Assembly: GCF_018224925.1 (NCBI RefSeq)
Contig: NZ_JAGTUF010000012.1
Span: forward strand, 1-64,000
DNA: 64,000 nucleotides
Reading direction: 5' to 3'
Source of the DNA: Magnetospirillum sulfuroxidans
GTDB lineage: Bacteria > Pseudomonadota > Alphaproteobacteria > Rhodospirillales > Magnetospirillaceae
Part shown: positions 33,079 through 42,612 of the stretch, piece after piece
Numbering within the stretch: position 1 is the stretch's first letter
Layout: each line of letters opens with the position of its first letter
Notes under the pieces: model-generated
Database searches by the model: none
Seen by the model: the letters and a program-made list of their open reading frames with translations, nothing else
Told to the model about the DNA's origin: nothing
Program-made: the position numbers and the translations under genes

Positions 33079-34546
33079 TCCTCGCCCCCCCGCCTTGATG
33101 TTTCAAGGCACCGGCTCCGATGTCGGCAAGTCGTTGCTGGTCGCTGGCATCGCCCGTGCCTGTGTGCGGCGCAATCTCAACGTTCGGCCGTTCAAGCCGC
33201 AAAACATGTCCAACAATGCCGCCGTCACCAGCGACGGCGGCGAAATTGGCCGCGCCCAGGCCTTGCAGGCCCGCGCCTGCGGCGTCGCCCCCACCCGTCA
33301 CATGAATCCGGTCTTGCTGAAGCCGCAATCGGATGTCGGGGCCCAGGTGGTGGTGCAAGGCCGTGTCGTCGCCAATGCCGGAGCCAGGGATTATTACAAG
33401 CTCAAGCCCAGCCTGTTGCCCACGGTGCTGGAAAGCTTCCGCTTGGTCGGCGCCGGCGCCGATCTGGTGCTGGTGGAAGGCGCCGGCAGCGCCGCCGAGG
33501 TTAATCTGCGCGCCGCCGACATCGCCAATATGGGTTTTGCCGAAGCCGCCGACGTTCCGGTCATCCTGATCGCCGACATTGATCGCGGCGGCGTCATCGC
33601 CAGCATCGTCGGCACCTGGGAAATTCTGCCCGCCGCCGAACGGGCGCGGCTGAAAGGCTATGTCATCAACAAGTTCCGCGGCGATCCCACTTTGTTCGCC
33701 CCGGCCATCGCCATCATTGGCGACCGCACCGGCCTGCCTTGTCTGGGGGTCATTCCCTGGTTCGCCGACGCCACCCGATTGCCGCCCGAAGATTCGGCAT
33801 CGTTGCGAAATAACAATGATAACGGAAGCGTGCGCATCGCCATCCCGCAATTGCCGCGTATCGCCAATTTCGACGATTTCGACCCCCTGGCGGCGGAAGA
33901 GGACGTCTCGGTCCGCTTCATCCCCCCCGGCCAAGCCTTGCCCGGCGATGCCGATCTGATCATCCTGCCCGGATCGAAATCCACCATCGGCGACCTGGAT
34001 TTCCTGCGGGCCCAGGGGTGGGATATTGATCTTGCCGCCCATTTGCGCCGGGGCGGCAAGGTCTTGGGCATTTGCGCCGGCTATCAGATGCTTGGCCGCT
34101 CGGTGGCCGACCCCTTGGGGGTGGAGGGTCCGGCCGGAGCGGTGCGCCCCGGCCTGGGCTGGCTGGATATCGAAACCAGCATGGCCGACGACAAAGTCTT
34201 AAGCCTCAGCCAGGGCGTCGACCGCGACGGCCATCCGGTGCGCGGCTATGAAATGCATATGGGCCGCACCCAGGGCCGCGATTGCGCCCGCCCGTTCCTG
34301 ACGTTGGACGGCCGCCCCGATGGCGCCGTCTCCACCGATGGCCGGGTCATGGGCTGTTATCTGCACGGCTTGTTCGCCTCGGATTGTTTCCGCGCCGCGT
34401 TGCTGGCCGATCTGCGTCCCGGCCGCGCCGGCGGATTGGCCTATGAAACCCTGGTCGACGACGTGCTGGACATGCTGGCCCGTCACCTGGAAGAACATCT
34501 CGACATCGACGCCTTGCTTAGACTTGCAGCCACCACACCAGAATAA
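33068..34546 (+). CDS. cobQ: cobyric acid synthase
   Basis: CobQ (CbiP) amidates four carboxylates of adenosylcobyrinic a,c-diamide, using glutamine and ATP. The 492-residue chain has an N-terminal synthetase domain with [22 protein letters not shown] and [12 protein letters not shown]. The C-terminal glutamine amidotransferase domain has the nucleophile Cys in [10 protein letters not shown] and the His in CYLHGLF. The start is taken as TTG at 33068, inside the end of the SYLF gene; an ATG at 33098 would trim ten residues. Its 3' end overlaps cobD on the other strand by 29 bases. Confidence 0.93.
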   Translation: MPADPRPPALMFQGTGSDVGKSLLVAGIARACVRRNLNVRPFKPQNMSNNAAVTSDGGEIGRAQALQARACGVAPTRHMNPVLLKPQSDVGAQVVVQGRVVANAGARDYYKLKPSLLPTVLESFRLVGAGADLVLVEGAGSAAEVNLRAADIANMGFAEAADVPVILIADIDRGGVIASIVGTWEILPAAERARLKGYVINKFRGDPTLFAPAIAIIGDRTGLPCLGVIPWFADATRLPPEDSASLRNNNDNGSVRIAIPQLPRIANFDDFDPLAAEEDVSVRFIPPGQALPGDADLIILPGSKSTIGDLDFLRAQGWDIDLAAHLRRGGKVLGICAGYQMLGRSVADPLGVEGPAGAVRPGLGWLDIETSMADDKVLSLSQGVDRDGHPVRGYEMHMGRTQGRDCARPFLTLDGRPDGAVSTDGRVMGCYLHGLFASDCFRAALLADLRPGRAGGLAYETLVDDVLDMLARHLEEHLDIDALLRLAATTPE

Positions 34547-35513
34547 CCAATCCGGCATTCATCAGGCAGGCGGCGGAAAACAGATGCAACGCCCGGTCGA
34601 TATCGGCGAAAGTCGCCCGCGCCCGCCCCCGGCCGATCCATTTTTCATCGACCACCAGACCCGGATATTTACGCGGCCCGCCCAAGGCCAAGCCCAAAGC
34701 GCCGGCCATCGCCGCCTCGGGCCAGCCGGAATTGGGGGATTTATGGTGGCGGGCATCGCGGATCATGGTGACAAAGGCCCGAACCGGATTGCCGCGCGCC
34801 GCCACCAGGGCGGCCAGGGCGATGATCAGTCCGGCCAGCCGGGCCGGGATCAGGTTCAACCCATCATCCAGCCGAGCCGAAGCCCAGCCGAAATCCCGAT
34901 ATTTATCATTACGATAGCCGACCATGCTGTCCAAGGTGTTGACGGTTTTATAAACCAGCAGGCCGGGCAGGCCGAACAGGGCGTACCAGAACACCGGCGC
35001 CACCACCGCATCGGAAAAATTCTCGGCCAGGGATTCGATGGCGGCACGACAGACCCCGTGCTCGTCCAGGCTTTGCGGGTCCCGGCCGACGATGCGCGAC
35101 ACCGCATAGCGCCCGGCTTCAAGACCCTTGTGTTGCAGCGCGCGGGCGACGTCGTCCACATGCTCGAACAGACCGCGCTGGGCCAACAGCGTCGCGGCGA
35201 CGAAAACCTCGAAGGGCCAGAGATGGGGCAGCACCCGCGCCACCACGGCAATCCCTGCGCCGATCAGCAGCGCCACGCTCACCATCAGCGCCACCAGCAA
35301 CACGCCCCGGCGCTTACGCTGCGCCGGGCTGCGCACGGGCTTGTTCAACCGGCGGTCCAACACCGCAATCGCCCGGCCGATCAAGATCACCGGATGGGGA
35401 ATCAGGCGGAACAGCCACGACATCTCGCCCAGCACGGCGTCAAGACCGATGGCCAGGAACAGCAGGAACAGGCCATCGGGGGCGTGACCGAAATGGGTGA
35501 GGAACGGCAACAT
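34518..35513 (-). CDS. cobD: adenosylcobinamide-phosphate synthase
   Basis: CobD (CbiB) joins aminopropanol (phosphate) to adenosylcobyric acid at the membrane. The 331-residue protein has four to five hydrophobic segments and the family blocks [53 protein letters not shown] and [15 protein letters not shown]. It is the only cob gene here on the minus strand. It is convergent with cobQ and divergent from cbiX, so it needs its own promoter in the 128-base gap before cbiX. Confidence 0.94.
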   Translation of the reverse strand: MLPFLTHFGHAPDGLFLLFLAIGLDAVLGEMSWLFRLIPHPVILIGRAIAVLDRRLNKPVRSPAQRKRRGVLLVALMVSVALLIGAGIAVVARVLPHLWPFEVFVAATLLAQRGLFEHVDDVARALQHKGLEAGRYAVSRIVGRDPQSLDEHGVCRAAIESLAENFSDAVVAPVFWYALFGLPGLLVYKTVNTLDSMVGYRNDKYRDFGWASARLDDGLNLIPARLAGLIIALAALVAARGNPVRAFVTMIRDARHHKSPNSGWPEAAMAGALGLALGGPRKYPGLVVDEKWIGRGRARATFADIDRALHLFSAACLMNAGLVILVWWLQV

Positions 35514-35641
35514 GGACGCACCATACCCAAGTCACGAAACTCTTACAAATCTCGAAGCTTGTCCCTATAGTCCGGCTCGCCCGGCCGGAGGCAAGGACCC
35601 GCCGGACCACAGGCGAACGCTCGAAGGCAAGGACCAAGCGC

Positions 35642-36622
35642 ATGAGTGATAAGATCGGTGTGATGATTTGCGGCCACGGCAGCCGCGACGTGGAAGCAAC
35701 CCAGGAATTCGATTCCTTGGCCCGGCATCTGCGCCAGCGTCTGCCGCAATACCCGGTGGAATCCGGCTATCTGGAATTCGCCCGCCCGATCATCAAGGAA
35801 GGACTTGAGGCGCTGAAGACCCAGGGGGTCAACCACGTGCTGGCGGTCCCCGGCATGCTGTTCGCCGCCGGTCATGTGAAAAATGATCTGCCGTGGGAAA
35901 TCAATTCCTTCGCCGCCGACAATCCTGGGCTGACGGTGGAATTCGGCCGTGAACTGGCCATTGATCCCAAGATGCTGGCCGCCGCCGCCGCCCGCATCGA
36001 GGAAGCGCTGAACGGCGCCAGCGGCACCATCGACCGCAAGGACACCTTGTTGCTGGTGGTCGGACGCGGCACCAATGACCCCGACGCCAATTCCAACGTC
36101 GCCAAGGTGGCCCGCATGTTGTGGGAAGGCATGGGCTTTGGTTGGGCCGAAGTGGCCTTTTCCGGCGTCGCTTATCCGCTGGTCAACCAAGCGTTGGAAA
36201 GGCTGGTCAAGCTGGGCTATGCCCGCATCGTCGTTTTCCCCTATTTCCTGTTCACCGGGATTTTGGTCAAGCGCATCTATCAGTGGGCCGACGAAGCCGC
36301 CGCCGCCAATCCGGCGGTGCAAATCGTCAACGCCCCCTATCTCAATGACCATCCGCTGGTCATCGACAGCTTTGTCGAACGGGTCGAGGAAATCCTTAAG
36401 GGCCAGACCCACATGAACTGCACGCTGTGTAAATACCGCGAGCAGGTGGTCGGTTACGAGGCGCAGGTCGGCGCCGTCCAGGCCGGCCATCACCACCATG
36501 TGCGCGGCATCGGCACCGACGGGGATCACGGCCATGATCACGGACACCACCATGATCATGATCACGATCATAATCATGGGCACCATCACGGGGATCACCA
36601 TCACGACCACCACGATCACTGA
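35642..36622 (+). CDS. cbiX: sirohydrochlorin cobaltochelatase CbiX with His-rich tail
   Basis: CbiX puts cobalt into sirohydrochlorin early in the oxygen-independent B12 route. The 326-residue protein is the long, internally duplicated form. Active-site histidines are in ICGHGSRD (His12) and FAAGHVKND (His78); the second half (LLLVVGRGTNDPDAN, FPYFLFTGILVKRI) repeats the fold. After it come C260-x-x-C263 and a tail of about 45 residues in which His and Asp alternate, as in metal-storing tails. Cobalt or nickel binding by the tail is inferred. It starts a run of seven rightward cob genes. Confidence 0.93.
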   Translation: MSDKIGVMICGHGSRDVEATQEFDSLARHLRQRLPQYPVESGYLEFARPIIKEGLEALKTQGVNHVLAVPGMLFAAGHVKNDLPWEINSFAADNPGLTVEFGRELAIDPKMLAAAAARIEEALNGASGTIDRKDTLLLVVGRGTNDPDANSNVAKVARMLWEGMGFGWAEVAFSGVAYPLVNQALERLVKLGYARIVVFPYFLFTGILVKRIYQWADEAAAANPAVQIVNAPYLNDHPLVIDSFVERVEEILKGQTHMNCTLCKYREQVVGYEAQVGAVQAGHHHHVRGIGTDGDHGHDHGHHHDHDHDHNHGHHHGDHHHDHHDH

Positions 36623-36630
36623 GAGCCGTC

Positions 36631-38145
36631 ATGCTGGCCGAAAGCGCGGTGTTCGATGCCTATGTGATGGTGGATTGGAGCGCCGAATCGCGCCCCAAGA
36701 CCGGTGCCGACAGCATCTGGCTGGCAATCGTTGAACGCGACGGCGGCGAGCGGGTGGAAAACCCGCCGACCCGTGCCGCCGCTGTCGCCCGACTGGCCGA
36801 TATATTGTCCGATCTGTCGGCGCGCGGTCTGCACGTCCTCGTCGGCTTCGACTTCGCCCTTGGTCTGCCGCGAGGGACGCTGGCCCGGCTGGGGTGCAAG
36901 GATTGGGCGGGCCTGTGGCGACGGCTGCGGGCACAGATCGCCGATGGCGACGACAACGCCAACAGCCGCTTTGCCGCCGCCGCCCGCATGAATGAAACCC
37001 TAAGCGGCGGCGCCGGGCCGTTCTGGGGCTGTCCGCCGGCCGCCGCCGGCCCCTATCTGAGCGCGACCAAGGGCGATTTCGCCGGTCTGCCGCAACGCCG
37101 CTTGGCCGAAGAAAGGCTGCCCGCGACCAAATCAGTGTGGCAATTGTTCTATGCCGGCAGCGTCGGCGGCCAGTCGCTGACCGGCATGGCCCGCGCCGAT
37201 GAGTTGCGCCATCACCCCTGGCTGGCCGCTGTGACCCGCGTCTGGCCGTTTGAAACCGGGTTGAAGCCGTTGGGCAAGGATTCGGATTGGCGCATCCTGA
37301 TCGCCGAGATTTACCCGTCCATGCTGGCCGTGACCGTGCCGGCGGGTGAAATCAAGGACCGGGTCCAGGTGCTGGGCTTGGCCCGCCATTTCGCCAAGCT
37401 GGACGACGACGGCCGGTTAAGCGCCCAATTCGGCGGCGATGCCAGCCTCAGCGAAACTGAACGTTATGATGTCGAAACGGAAGAGGGGTGGATCTTGGGG
37501 GCCGCTAACCCGGAAAAGATCGATATTCACGACTGGATCAAGGATCCCGACGAAATTTATCGGCAGTCTTTCGCCGCCATCGGCGCTAAAATCAATCTGG
37601 CCGGCCTGCCCGCCGATTTGCGCGATCTGGTGGTTCGGGTCATCCATGCCTGCGGCATGACCGACATCGTCGCCGATCTGGCTTTTTCCCCCGGCGCCGG
37701 CGCCGCCGGCGCCGCCGCCCTGGCCGCTGGCGCGCCGATCCTGGTCGATGCCGAAATGGTCTCTCACGGCATCATCCGCCGACGTCTGCCCAAGGCCAAT
37801 CCGGTGCTGTGCAGCTTGAACGATCCGGCGGTGCCGGCCACCGCCAAGGCCTTGGGCACCACCCGTTCGGCCATGGCGGTGGATTTGTGGCTGCCGCAGC
37901 TGGAAGGCGCGGTGATCGCCATCGGCAACGCCCCGACCGCCTTGTTCCGCCTGCTGCAACTGATTGAACAAGGCGCCCCCCGGCCAGCCCTGGTGCTGGG
38001 CTTTCCCGTCGGCTTCGTCGGCGCCGCCGAAAGCAAGGAAGCGCTGCGCCAATCCGGTTTGCCCTTCATCACCTTGCGCGGCCGCCGTGGCGGCTCGGCC
38101 ATGGCGGCCGCCGCCGTCAACGCCTTGGCTGGCGGGCTGACATGA
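36631..38145 (+). CDS. cobH: DUF429-like domain fused to precorrin-8X methylmutase
   Basis: The last 207 residues (about 298-504) are a complete CobH/CbiC, which moves the C11 methyl to C12 to give (hydrogeno/cob)yrinate. The catalytic His339 lies in RVIHACGMTD, and the end GFPVGFVGAAESKEAL is typical. The first 290 residues form a separate domain with VMVDWSAESRPKTGADS, VGFDFALGLP and LIAEIYPSML, which look like the Asp-containing strands and the EVYPS motif of RNase-H-fold DUF429 proteins. What that domain does in B12 synthesis is unknown. The gene is eight bases after cbiX and overlaps cobL by four. Confidence 0.85.
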   Translation: MLAESAVFDAYVMVDWSAESRPKTGADSIWLAIVERDGGERVENPPTRAAAVARLADILSDLSARGLHVLVGFDFALGLPRGTLARLGCKDWAGLWRRLRAQIADGDDNANSRFAAAARMNETLSGGAGPFWGCPPAAAGPYLSATKGDFAGLPQRRLAEERLPATKSVWQLFYAGSVGGQSLTGMARADELRHHPWLAAVTRVWPFETGLKPLGKDSDWRILIAEIYPSMLAVTVPAGEIKDRVQVLGLARHFAKLDDDGRLSAQFGGDASLSETERYDVETEEGWILGAANPEKIDIHDWIKDPDEIYRQSFAAIGAKINLAGLPADLRDLVVRVIHACGMTDIVADLAFSPGAGAAGAAALAAGAPILVDAEMVSHGIIRRRLPKANPVLCSLNDPAVPATAKALGTTRSAMAVDLWLPQLEGAVIAIGNAPTALFRLLQLIEQGAPRPALVLGFPVGFVGAAESKEALRQSGLPFITLRGRRGGSAMAAAAVNALAGGLT

Positions 38146-39332
38146 CCGCCCCGTGGCTGACCGTCATCGGCATCGGCGAGGAGGGGCTGGATGGCCTGGG
38201 CAGCGCCAGCCGCGCCCTGATCAAGGGTGCCGACATCATCGTGGGCGGGGAACGTCATCTGGCCATGGTCGATGCCGTCAACACGCGCTGCTGGCCCTCG
38301 CCCTTCGCCGAAGCCAAGGCGCTGCTGGAAACGTTGCGAGGGCGTAATGTCGTCATCCTGGCCTCGGGCGATCCCATGCATTTCGGCATCGGCGCCACCG
38401 TGTCGCGCTGGTTCCCCGACGATTCGATCGTGATTGTGCCCCATCCGGGGGCGTTTTCCCTGGCTGCCGCCGCGCTGGGCTGGGCGGTGCAGGATTGTCT
38501 GTGCCTGACCGTCCATGGCCGGCCGCTGGAGGCCTTGCACCTGCATCTGACGCCGAACCGCAAGCTGCTGGTGCTGTCGGAAGACGGCCAAACCCCGGCC
38601 GCCACCGCCCGATTGCTGGAAAAGGCCGGCTTTGGTCCGTCTGAGCTGGTGGTGCTGGAACATCTGGGGGGGCCGCGCCAAGCCATCCGCCGGGCCAGCG
38701 CCGATGCCTGGGTCGGGGAAACCGCCGATCTCAACATCATGGCCATCACCTGCCGGGCCGCGCCCGGAGCCAAGATGCTGTCCTTGGGTGCCGGTCTGCC
38801 CGACGACGCCTTTGACCATGACGGTCAATTGACCAAGCGGGAGATCCGCGCCCTGACCCTGTCCACCCTGGCGCCGTTGCCGGGCGAGCTGCTGTGGGAT
38901 GTGGGCGCCGGCTGCGGCTCGGTCGCCATTGAATGGATGCGGGCCGGCGGCATTGCCGTCGCCATCGAATCCCACGCCAAACGGGCCGAAATGATCGGCC
39001 GCAACGCCGCCCGCCTGGGGGTTCCCGGCTTGACCCTGATCCAGGGCCACGCCCCCGATTCGCTGCCTTATTCCGATCCCGACGCCATTTTCGTCGGTGG
39101 CGGCGTCTCGGCTCCGGGGATGCTGGACGCCTGCTGGGCGGCGCTGAAACCCGGTGGCCGGTTGGTGGTCAATGCCGTCACCGCCGAGGGTGAAGCGGCG
39201 CTGCTGGCCTGTCACCGCCGCCACGGCGGCCAGATGACCCGGTTGTCATTGTCGCGACTGGCCCCGGTCGGCGGCTTCCACACCTGGCATCCGGCCATGG
39301 CGGTGACCCAGTACAAGGCGATCAAGCCATGA
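38142..39332 (+). CDS. cobL: precorrin-6Y C5,15-methyltransferase (CbiE-CbiT fusion)
   Basis: CobL methylates C5 and C15 of the ring and removes the C12 acetate carboxyl. The 396-residue chain is the usual fusion: a CbiE-type tetrapyrrole methylase (1-205; VIGIGEEGLDGL, ILASGDPMHFGIG, VPHPGAFSLAAAAL) and a CbiT-type class I methyltransferase (about 220-396; LTKREIRALTLSTLAP, LLWDVGAGCGSVAIEW, IFVGGGVS). Joined by ATGA overlaps to cobH and cobI. Confidence 0.95.
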   Translation: MTAPWLTVIGIGEEGLDGLGSASRALIKGADIIVGGERHLAMVDAVNTRCWPSPFAEAKALLETLRGRNVVILASGDPMHFGIGATVSRWFPDDSIVIVPHPGAFSLAAAALGWAVQDCLCLTVHGRPLEALHLHLTPNRKLLVLSEDGQTPAATARLLEKAGFGPSELVVLEHLGGPRQAIRRASADAWVGETADLNIMAITCRAAPGAKMLSLGAGLPDDAFDHDGQLTKREIRALTLSTLAPLPGELLWDVGAGCGSVAIEWMRAGGIAVAIESHAKRAEMIGRNAARLGVPGLTLIQGHAPDSLPYSDPDAIFVGGGVSAPGMLDACWAALKPGGRLVVNAVTAEGEAALLACHRRHGGQMTRLSLSRLAPVGGFHTWHPAMAVTQYKAIKP

Positions 39333-40009
39333 CCGGCACCTTATGGGGGATCGGCATCGGCCCCGGCGACCCGGAATTGCTGACGGCCAAGGCTATCCGT
39401 CTGCTCGGCGCTTTGCCGGTGCTGGCATGGCCGGCGCCGTTGGATGGCGACGGCATGGCCCGCACCATCGCCGCCGCTTACATCCCCACGGACAAAATCG
39501 AAATTCCCATCCGGCTGTCGTTCCGCCCCGACCGCGACGATACCGACGCGGCCTATGGCCGTGCCGCCGAAACCATTGCCGCCCATCTGACCGCCGGTCG
39601 TGACGTCGGCATCTTGTGCGAGGGCGATCCGCTGTTCTTTGGCTCGTTCATCTATGTGCTGAACCGTTTGCGCGACCGTTTTCCGGTTCAGGTGGTGCCC
39701 GGCATTTCCTCGCCCATGGCCGCCGCCGCCGTGGCGGTCAAGCCGCTGTCGCTGTTGGAAGACGCCGTCGCCATCATTCCCGCCACCCGCTCCGACGATC
39801 AGATCCTGGCATTGCTGGCGCCCGCCGATTCCATCGTTATCATGAAGGTCGGCCGCCATCTGCCCCGCGTCAAAGCCCTGCTCGACCGTTTGGGCCTGCT
39901 GGCCGGCGCGGTGGCGGTGGAACGGGCCACCTGGCCCGAACAGCGTCTCCTGCCCTTGGCCGAAGCCACCGAATTGTCCTATTTCTCCTTGATCCTGGTG
40001 CATAAATGA
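39329..40009 (+). CDS. cobI: precorrin-2 C20-methyltransferase
   Basis: CobI/CbiL adds the C20 methyl to (cobalt-)precorrin-2 with S-adenosylmethionine. The 226-residue protein has the methylase loop GIGPGDPELLT, ILCEGDPLFFGSFIYVL, and VPGISSPMAAAA. Whether it prefers the metal-free or cobalt substrate cannot be read, but CbiX and CbiG nearby favour the cobalt form (CbiL activity). Overlaps both neighbours by four bases. Confidence 0.93.
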   Translation: MTGTLWGIGIGPGDPELLTAKAIRLLGALPVLAWPAPLDGDGMARTIAAAYIPTDKIEIPIRLSFRPDRDDTDAAYGRAAETIAAHLTAGRDVGILCEGDPLFFGSFIYVLNRLRDRFPVQVVPGISSPMAAAAVAVKPLSLLEDAVAIIPATRSDDQILALLAPADSIVIMKVGRHLPRVKALLDRLGLLAGAVAVERATWPEQRLLPLAEATELSYFSLILVHK

Positions 40010-41793
40010 TCGCTGTTCTTTGCGTCACTCCCGCCGCCCTGGCCGTCGCCCGACGCCTCGTCGCCGCCTTGCCCCAAGCCCAATTGCATGGATTGGCGGG
40101 CCGAATCGATGACGCGGACATCGTCTTTTCCGACACCAAGGGCCATATCGGCGAATTGTTTCGAAATGGCAACGCCATCATCGGCGTCTGCGCCGCCGGC
40201 ATCCTGATCCGCGCCGTCGCCCCCTATCTGGTCGACAAACAGGCCGAGCCGGCGGTCGTCGCCGTCGCCCCCGATGGCTCTTGCGCCGTGCCCTTGCTGG
40301 GCGGCCATCACGGCGCCAACGATCTGGCCCGCCACGTGGCCACCGTGCTGGGCGGCCATGCCGCCATTACCACCGCGGGCGACTTGAAATTAGGGGTGGC
40401 GCTGGATTCGCCGCCGCCGGGCTGGCATGTGGCCAACCCCGCCGCCGCCAAGCCGGTGGCCGCCGCCTTGCTGGCGGGCCAGCCGGTCCGGCTGGAAGTG
40501 GAAGCCGGTGACGCCGATTGGCTGTCGCACCTGTCCTTCGCCGCCGATGCCGAACCGGCGGTGCGGGTCACCGATCACGCGGTGATGGCCGAAGACCAGG
40601 AATTGTTGCTTAACCCGCCGGTCCTGGCCCTGGGGGTGGGCTGTGAACGCGGCTGCGATCCGGCGGAACTGATCGGTCTGGTCAAGGATACGCTGGAAGC
40701 CGAAGCCCTGGCCCCCGGCGCCATCGCCTGCGTTGTCTCGGTCGATCTCAAGAGTGACGAAAAGGCGGTTTTGCAGCTGGCCCGATCCCTGGGCGTGCCG
40801 GCGCGCTTTTTCACCGCTGCCCGTCTGAACCAGGAAACGCCGCGCCTGCAAAATCCTTCCGACATCGTCTTGGCGGAAATCGGCTGTCCCGGCGTCGCCG
40901 AAGGGGCCGCCTTGGCCGCTGTCGGGGCCGAGGGGGTCTTGGTGGTGCCGAAAACCAAAAGCAAGCGCGCCACCTTGGCCGTTGCCCGCGCCCCCCATGC
41001 CATCGACCCGGCCAAATTGGGCCAGGGTCCGGGGCGTTTGTTTGTTGTCGGCATCGGGCCGGGGGCCGCGCAGTGGCGGATTCCGCAAGCCAGCGCCGCC
41101 ATCGCCGCCGCCACCGATCTGGTCGGATACGGCTTGTATCTTGATTTGCTGGGCGACGCCGCCAACGGCAAGACCCGCCACCAAAGCGATCTGGGGGCCG
41201 AAGCCGACCGCGCCCGCATGGCTTTGGATCTGGCCGGCCAAGGCAAAAGCGTCGCCCTGGTCTGTTCCGGCGATGCCGGCATCTATGCCCTGGCCACCTT
41301 GGTGTTCGAACTGATCGAACGCGAAGCCAACCCAGCCTGGCGCGGCGCCGAGATCATGGTCATCCCCGGCGTTTCCGCCCTGCAAGCCGCCGCCGCCCGC
41401 GCCGGCGCCCCGGTCAACCACGATTTTTGCACCATCTCGCTGTCTGATCTGCTGACGCCATGGGAAACCATCGAAAAGCGTCTGCACGCGGCGGCCGAAG
41501 CTGATTTCGTCGTCTGTTTTTACAATCCGGTATCGAAACGACGCCGCGACCAACTGACGCGGGCCCGCGATATCTTGCTTGCCGGCCGCCCGGCTGAAAC
41601 CCCGGTGATCCTGGCGCGCCAGTTAGGCCGGCCGGAAGAAACCATCCGCATTATCGGCCTGGGGGATTTGACCGCCGACGACGCCGATATGTTGACCATG
41701 GTGGTGGTTGGCTCCAGCGAAAGCCGGCGCATTGCCTTCGGCGGCCGCGAATGGGTCTATACCCCGCGCGGCTATGCCAAGAAGTTGAGGTAG
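40006..41793 (+). CDS. cbiG-cobJ: CbiG-CobJ fusion: cobalt-precorrin-5A hydrolase and C17-methyltransferase
   Basis: A 595-residue two-enzyme protein. Residues 1-335 are CbiG: N-terminal and central parts (GHIGELFRNGNAIIGVCAAGI, GGHHGANDLARHVA) and a CobE/CbiG C-terminal domain (GVGCERGCDPAELIGLV). CbiG opens the lactone ring of cobalt-precorrin-5A. From residue 344 comes a full CobJ/CbiH methylase (VVGIGPGAAQWRIPQASAAI, LVCSGDAGIYALA, VIPGVSALQAAAARAGAP, FYNPVSKRRRDQL), which contracts the ring while methylating C17. The fusion joins two consecutive-phase enzymes. It overlaps cobI by four bases. Confidence 0.93.
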   Translation: MIAVLCVTPAALAVARRLVAALPQAQLHGLAGRIDDADIVFSDTKGHIGELFRNGNAIIGVCAAGILIRAVAPYLVDKQAEPAVVAVAPDGSCAVPLLGGHHGANDLARHVATVLGGHAAITTAGDLKLGVALDSPPPGWHVANPAAAKPVAAALLAGQPVRLEVEAGDADWLSHLSFAADAEPAVRVTDHAVMAEDQELLLNPPVLALGVGCERGCDPAELIGLVKDTLEAEALAPGAIACVVSVDLKSDEKAVLQLARSLGVPARFFTAARLNQETPRLQNPSDIVLAEIGCPGVAEGAALAAVGAEGVLVVPKTKSKRATLAVARAPHAIDPAKLGQGPGRLFVVGIGPGAAQWRIPQASAAIAAATDLVGYGLYLDLLGDAANGKTRHQSDLGAEADRARMALDLAGQGKSVALVCSGDAGIYALATLVFELIEREANPAWRGAEIMVIPGVSALQAAAARAGAPVNHDFCTISLSDLLTPWETIEKRLHAAAEADFVVCFYNPVSKRRRDQLTRARDILLAGRPAETPVILARQLGRPEETIRIIGLGDLTADDADMLTMVVVGSSESRRIAFGGREWVYTPRGYAKKLR

Positions 41794-41796
41794 ATC

Positions 41797-42567
41797 ATGA
41801 CTGTTCATTTCATCGGCGCCGGCCCCGGCGCCCCCGACCTGATCACCGTGCGCGGGCTTAACCTGATCCGCAAATGCCCGGTTTGCCTGTACGCCGGCTC
41901 GTTGGTTCCGGCCGAAGTGGTGGCCGAAGCCCCCGCCGGCGCCCGCGTGCTGGACAGTGCGGCGATGAATTTGGACGAGATCATCGCCGAAATCGAAGAT
42001 GCCTGCGACAAGGGGCTGGACGTCGCCCGCGTCCATTCCGGCGATCCCAGCATCTATGGCGCCATCGCCGAGCAGATGCGCCGGCTCGACGCCTTGGGCA
42101 TCGCCTATGACGTCACCCCCGGCGTGCCGGCCTTCGCCGCCGCCGCCGCCGCCTTGGCCAGCGAACTGACCCTGCCCGATGTCAGCCAAACCATCATCTT
42201 GACCCGCACCGCCGTGCGTTCCAGCTCGATGCCGGCGGGCGAGGATCTGGCCAGCTTGGGCAAAAGCGGCGCCACCTTGGCCATTCATCTGTCCATCGCC
42301 AATCTGGCCCATGTGGTCAAGGAACTGACCCCGCTTTACGGCGCTGATTGCCCGGTGGCCATCGCCTATCGGGTCAGCTGGCCGGATCAGGCTTTCCTCA
42401 AGGGCACGCTGGGCGACATCCGCGCCAAGGTCAAGGATGCCGGACTGACGCGGACAGCGCTGATCTTGGTCGGCCGCGTCCTGAAGGGGGCGCAATTCAC
42501 CGATTCGCGCCTTTATGCCCCCGACCACACCCACGTGCTGCGGCCGGCCAAATCCGATGCCGATTGA
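41797..42567 (+). CDS. cobM: precorrin-4 C11-methyltransferase
   Basis: CobM/CbiF methylates C11 of (cobalt-)precorrin-4. The 256-residue chain has HFIGAGPGAPDLITVRG, the LYAGSLVP segment diagnostic for this member of the methylase family, VHSGDPSIYGAIAEQM and VTPGVPAFAAAAA. The ATG follows three bases after the fusion gene with a GAGG site. Confidence 0.95.
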   Translation: MTVHFIGAGPGAPDLITVRGLNLIRKCPVCLYAGSLVPAEVVAEAPAGARVLDSAAMNLDEIIAEIEDACDKGLDVARVHSGDPSIYGAIAEQMRRLDALGIAYDVTPGVPAFAAAAAALASELTLPDVSQTIILTRTAVRSSSMPAGEDLASLGKSGATLAIHLSIANLAHVVKELTPLYGADCPVAIAYRVSWPDQAFLKGTLGDIRAKVKDAGLTRTALILVGRVLKGAQFTDSRLYAPDHTHVLRPAKSDAD

Positions 42568-42612
42568 CAAAAGACAGAGGCAGCCCTGGCAACCCGCGAT
42601 ATAGTCAGCGCC

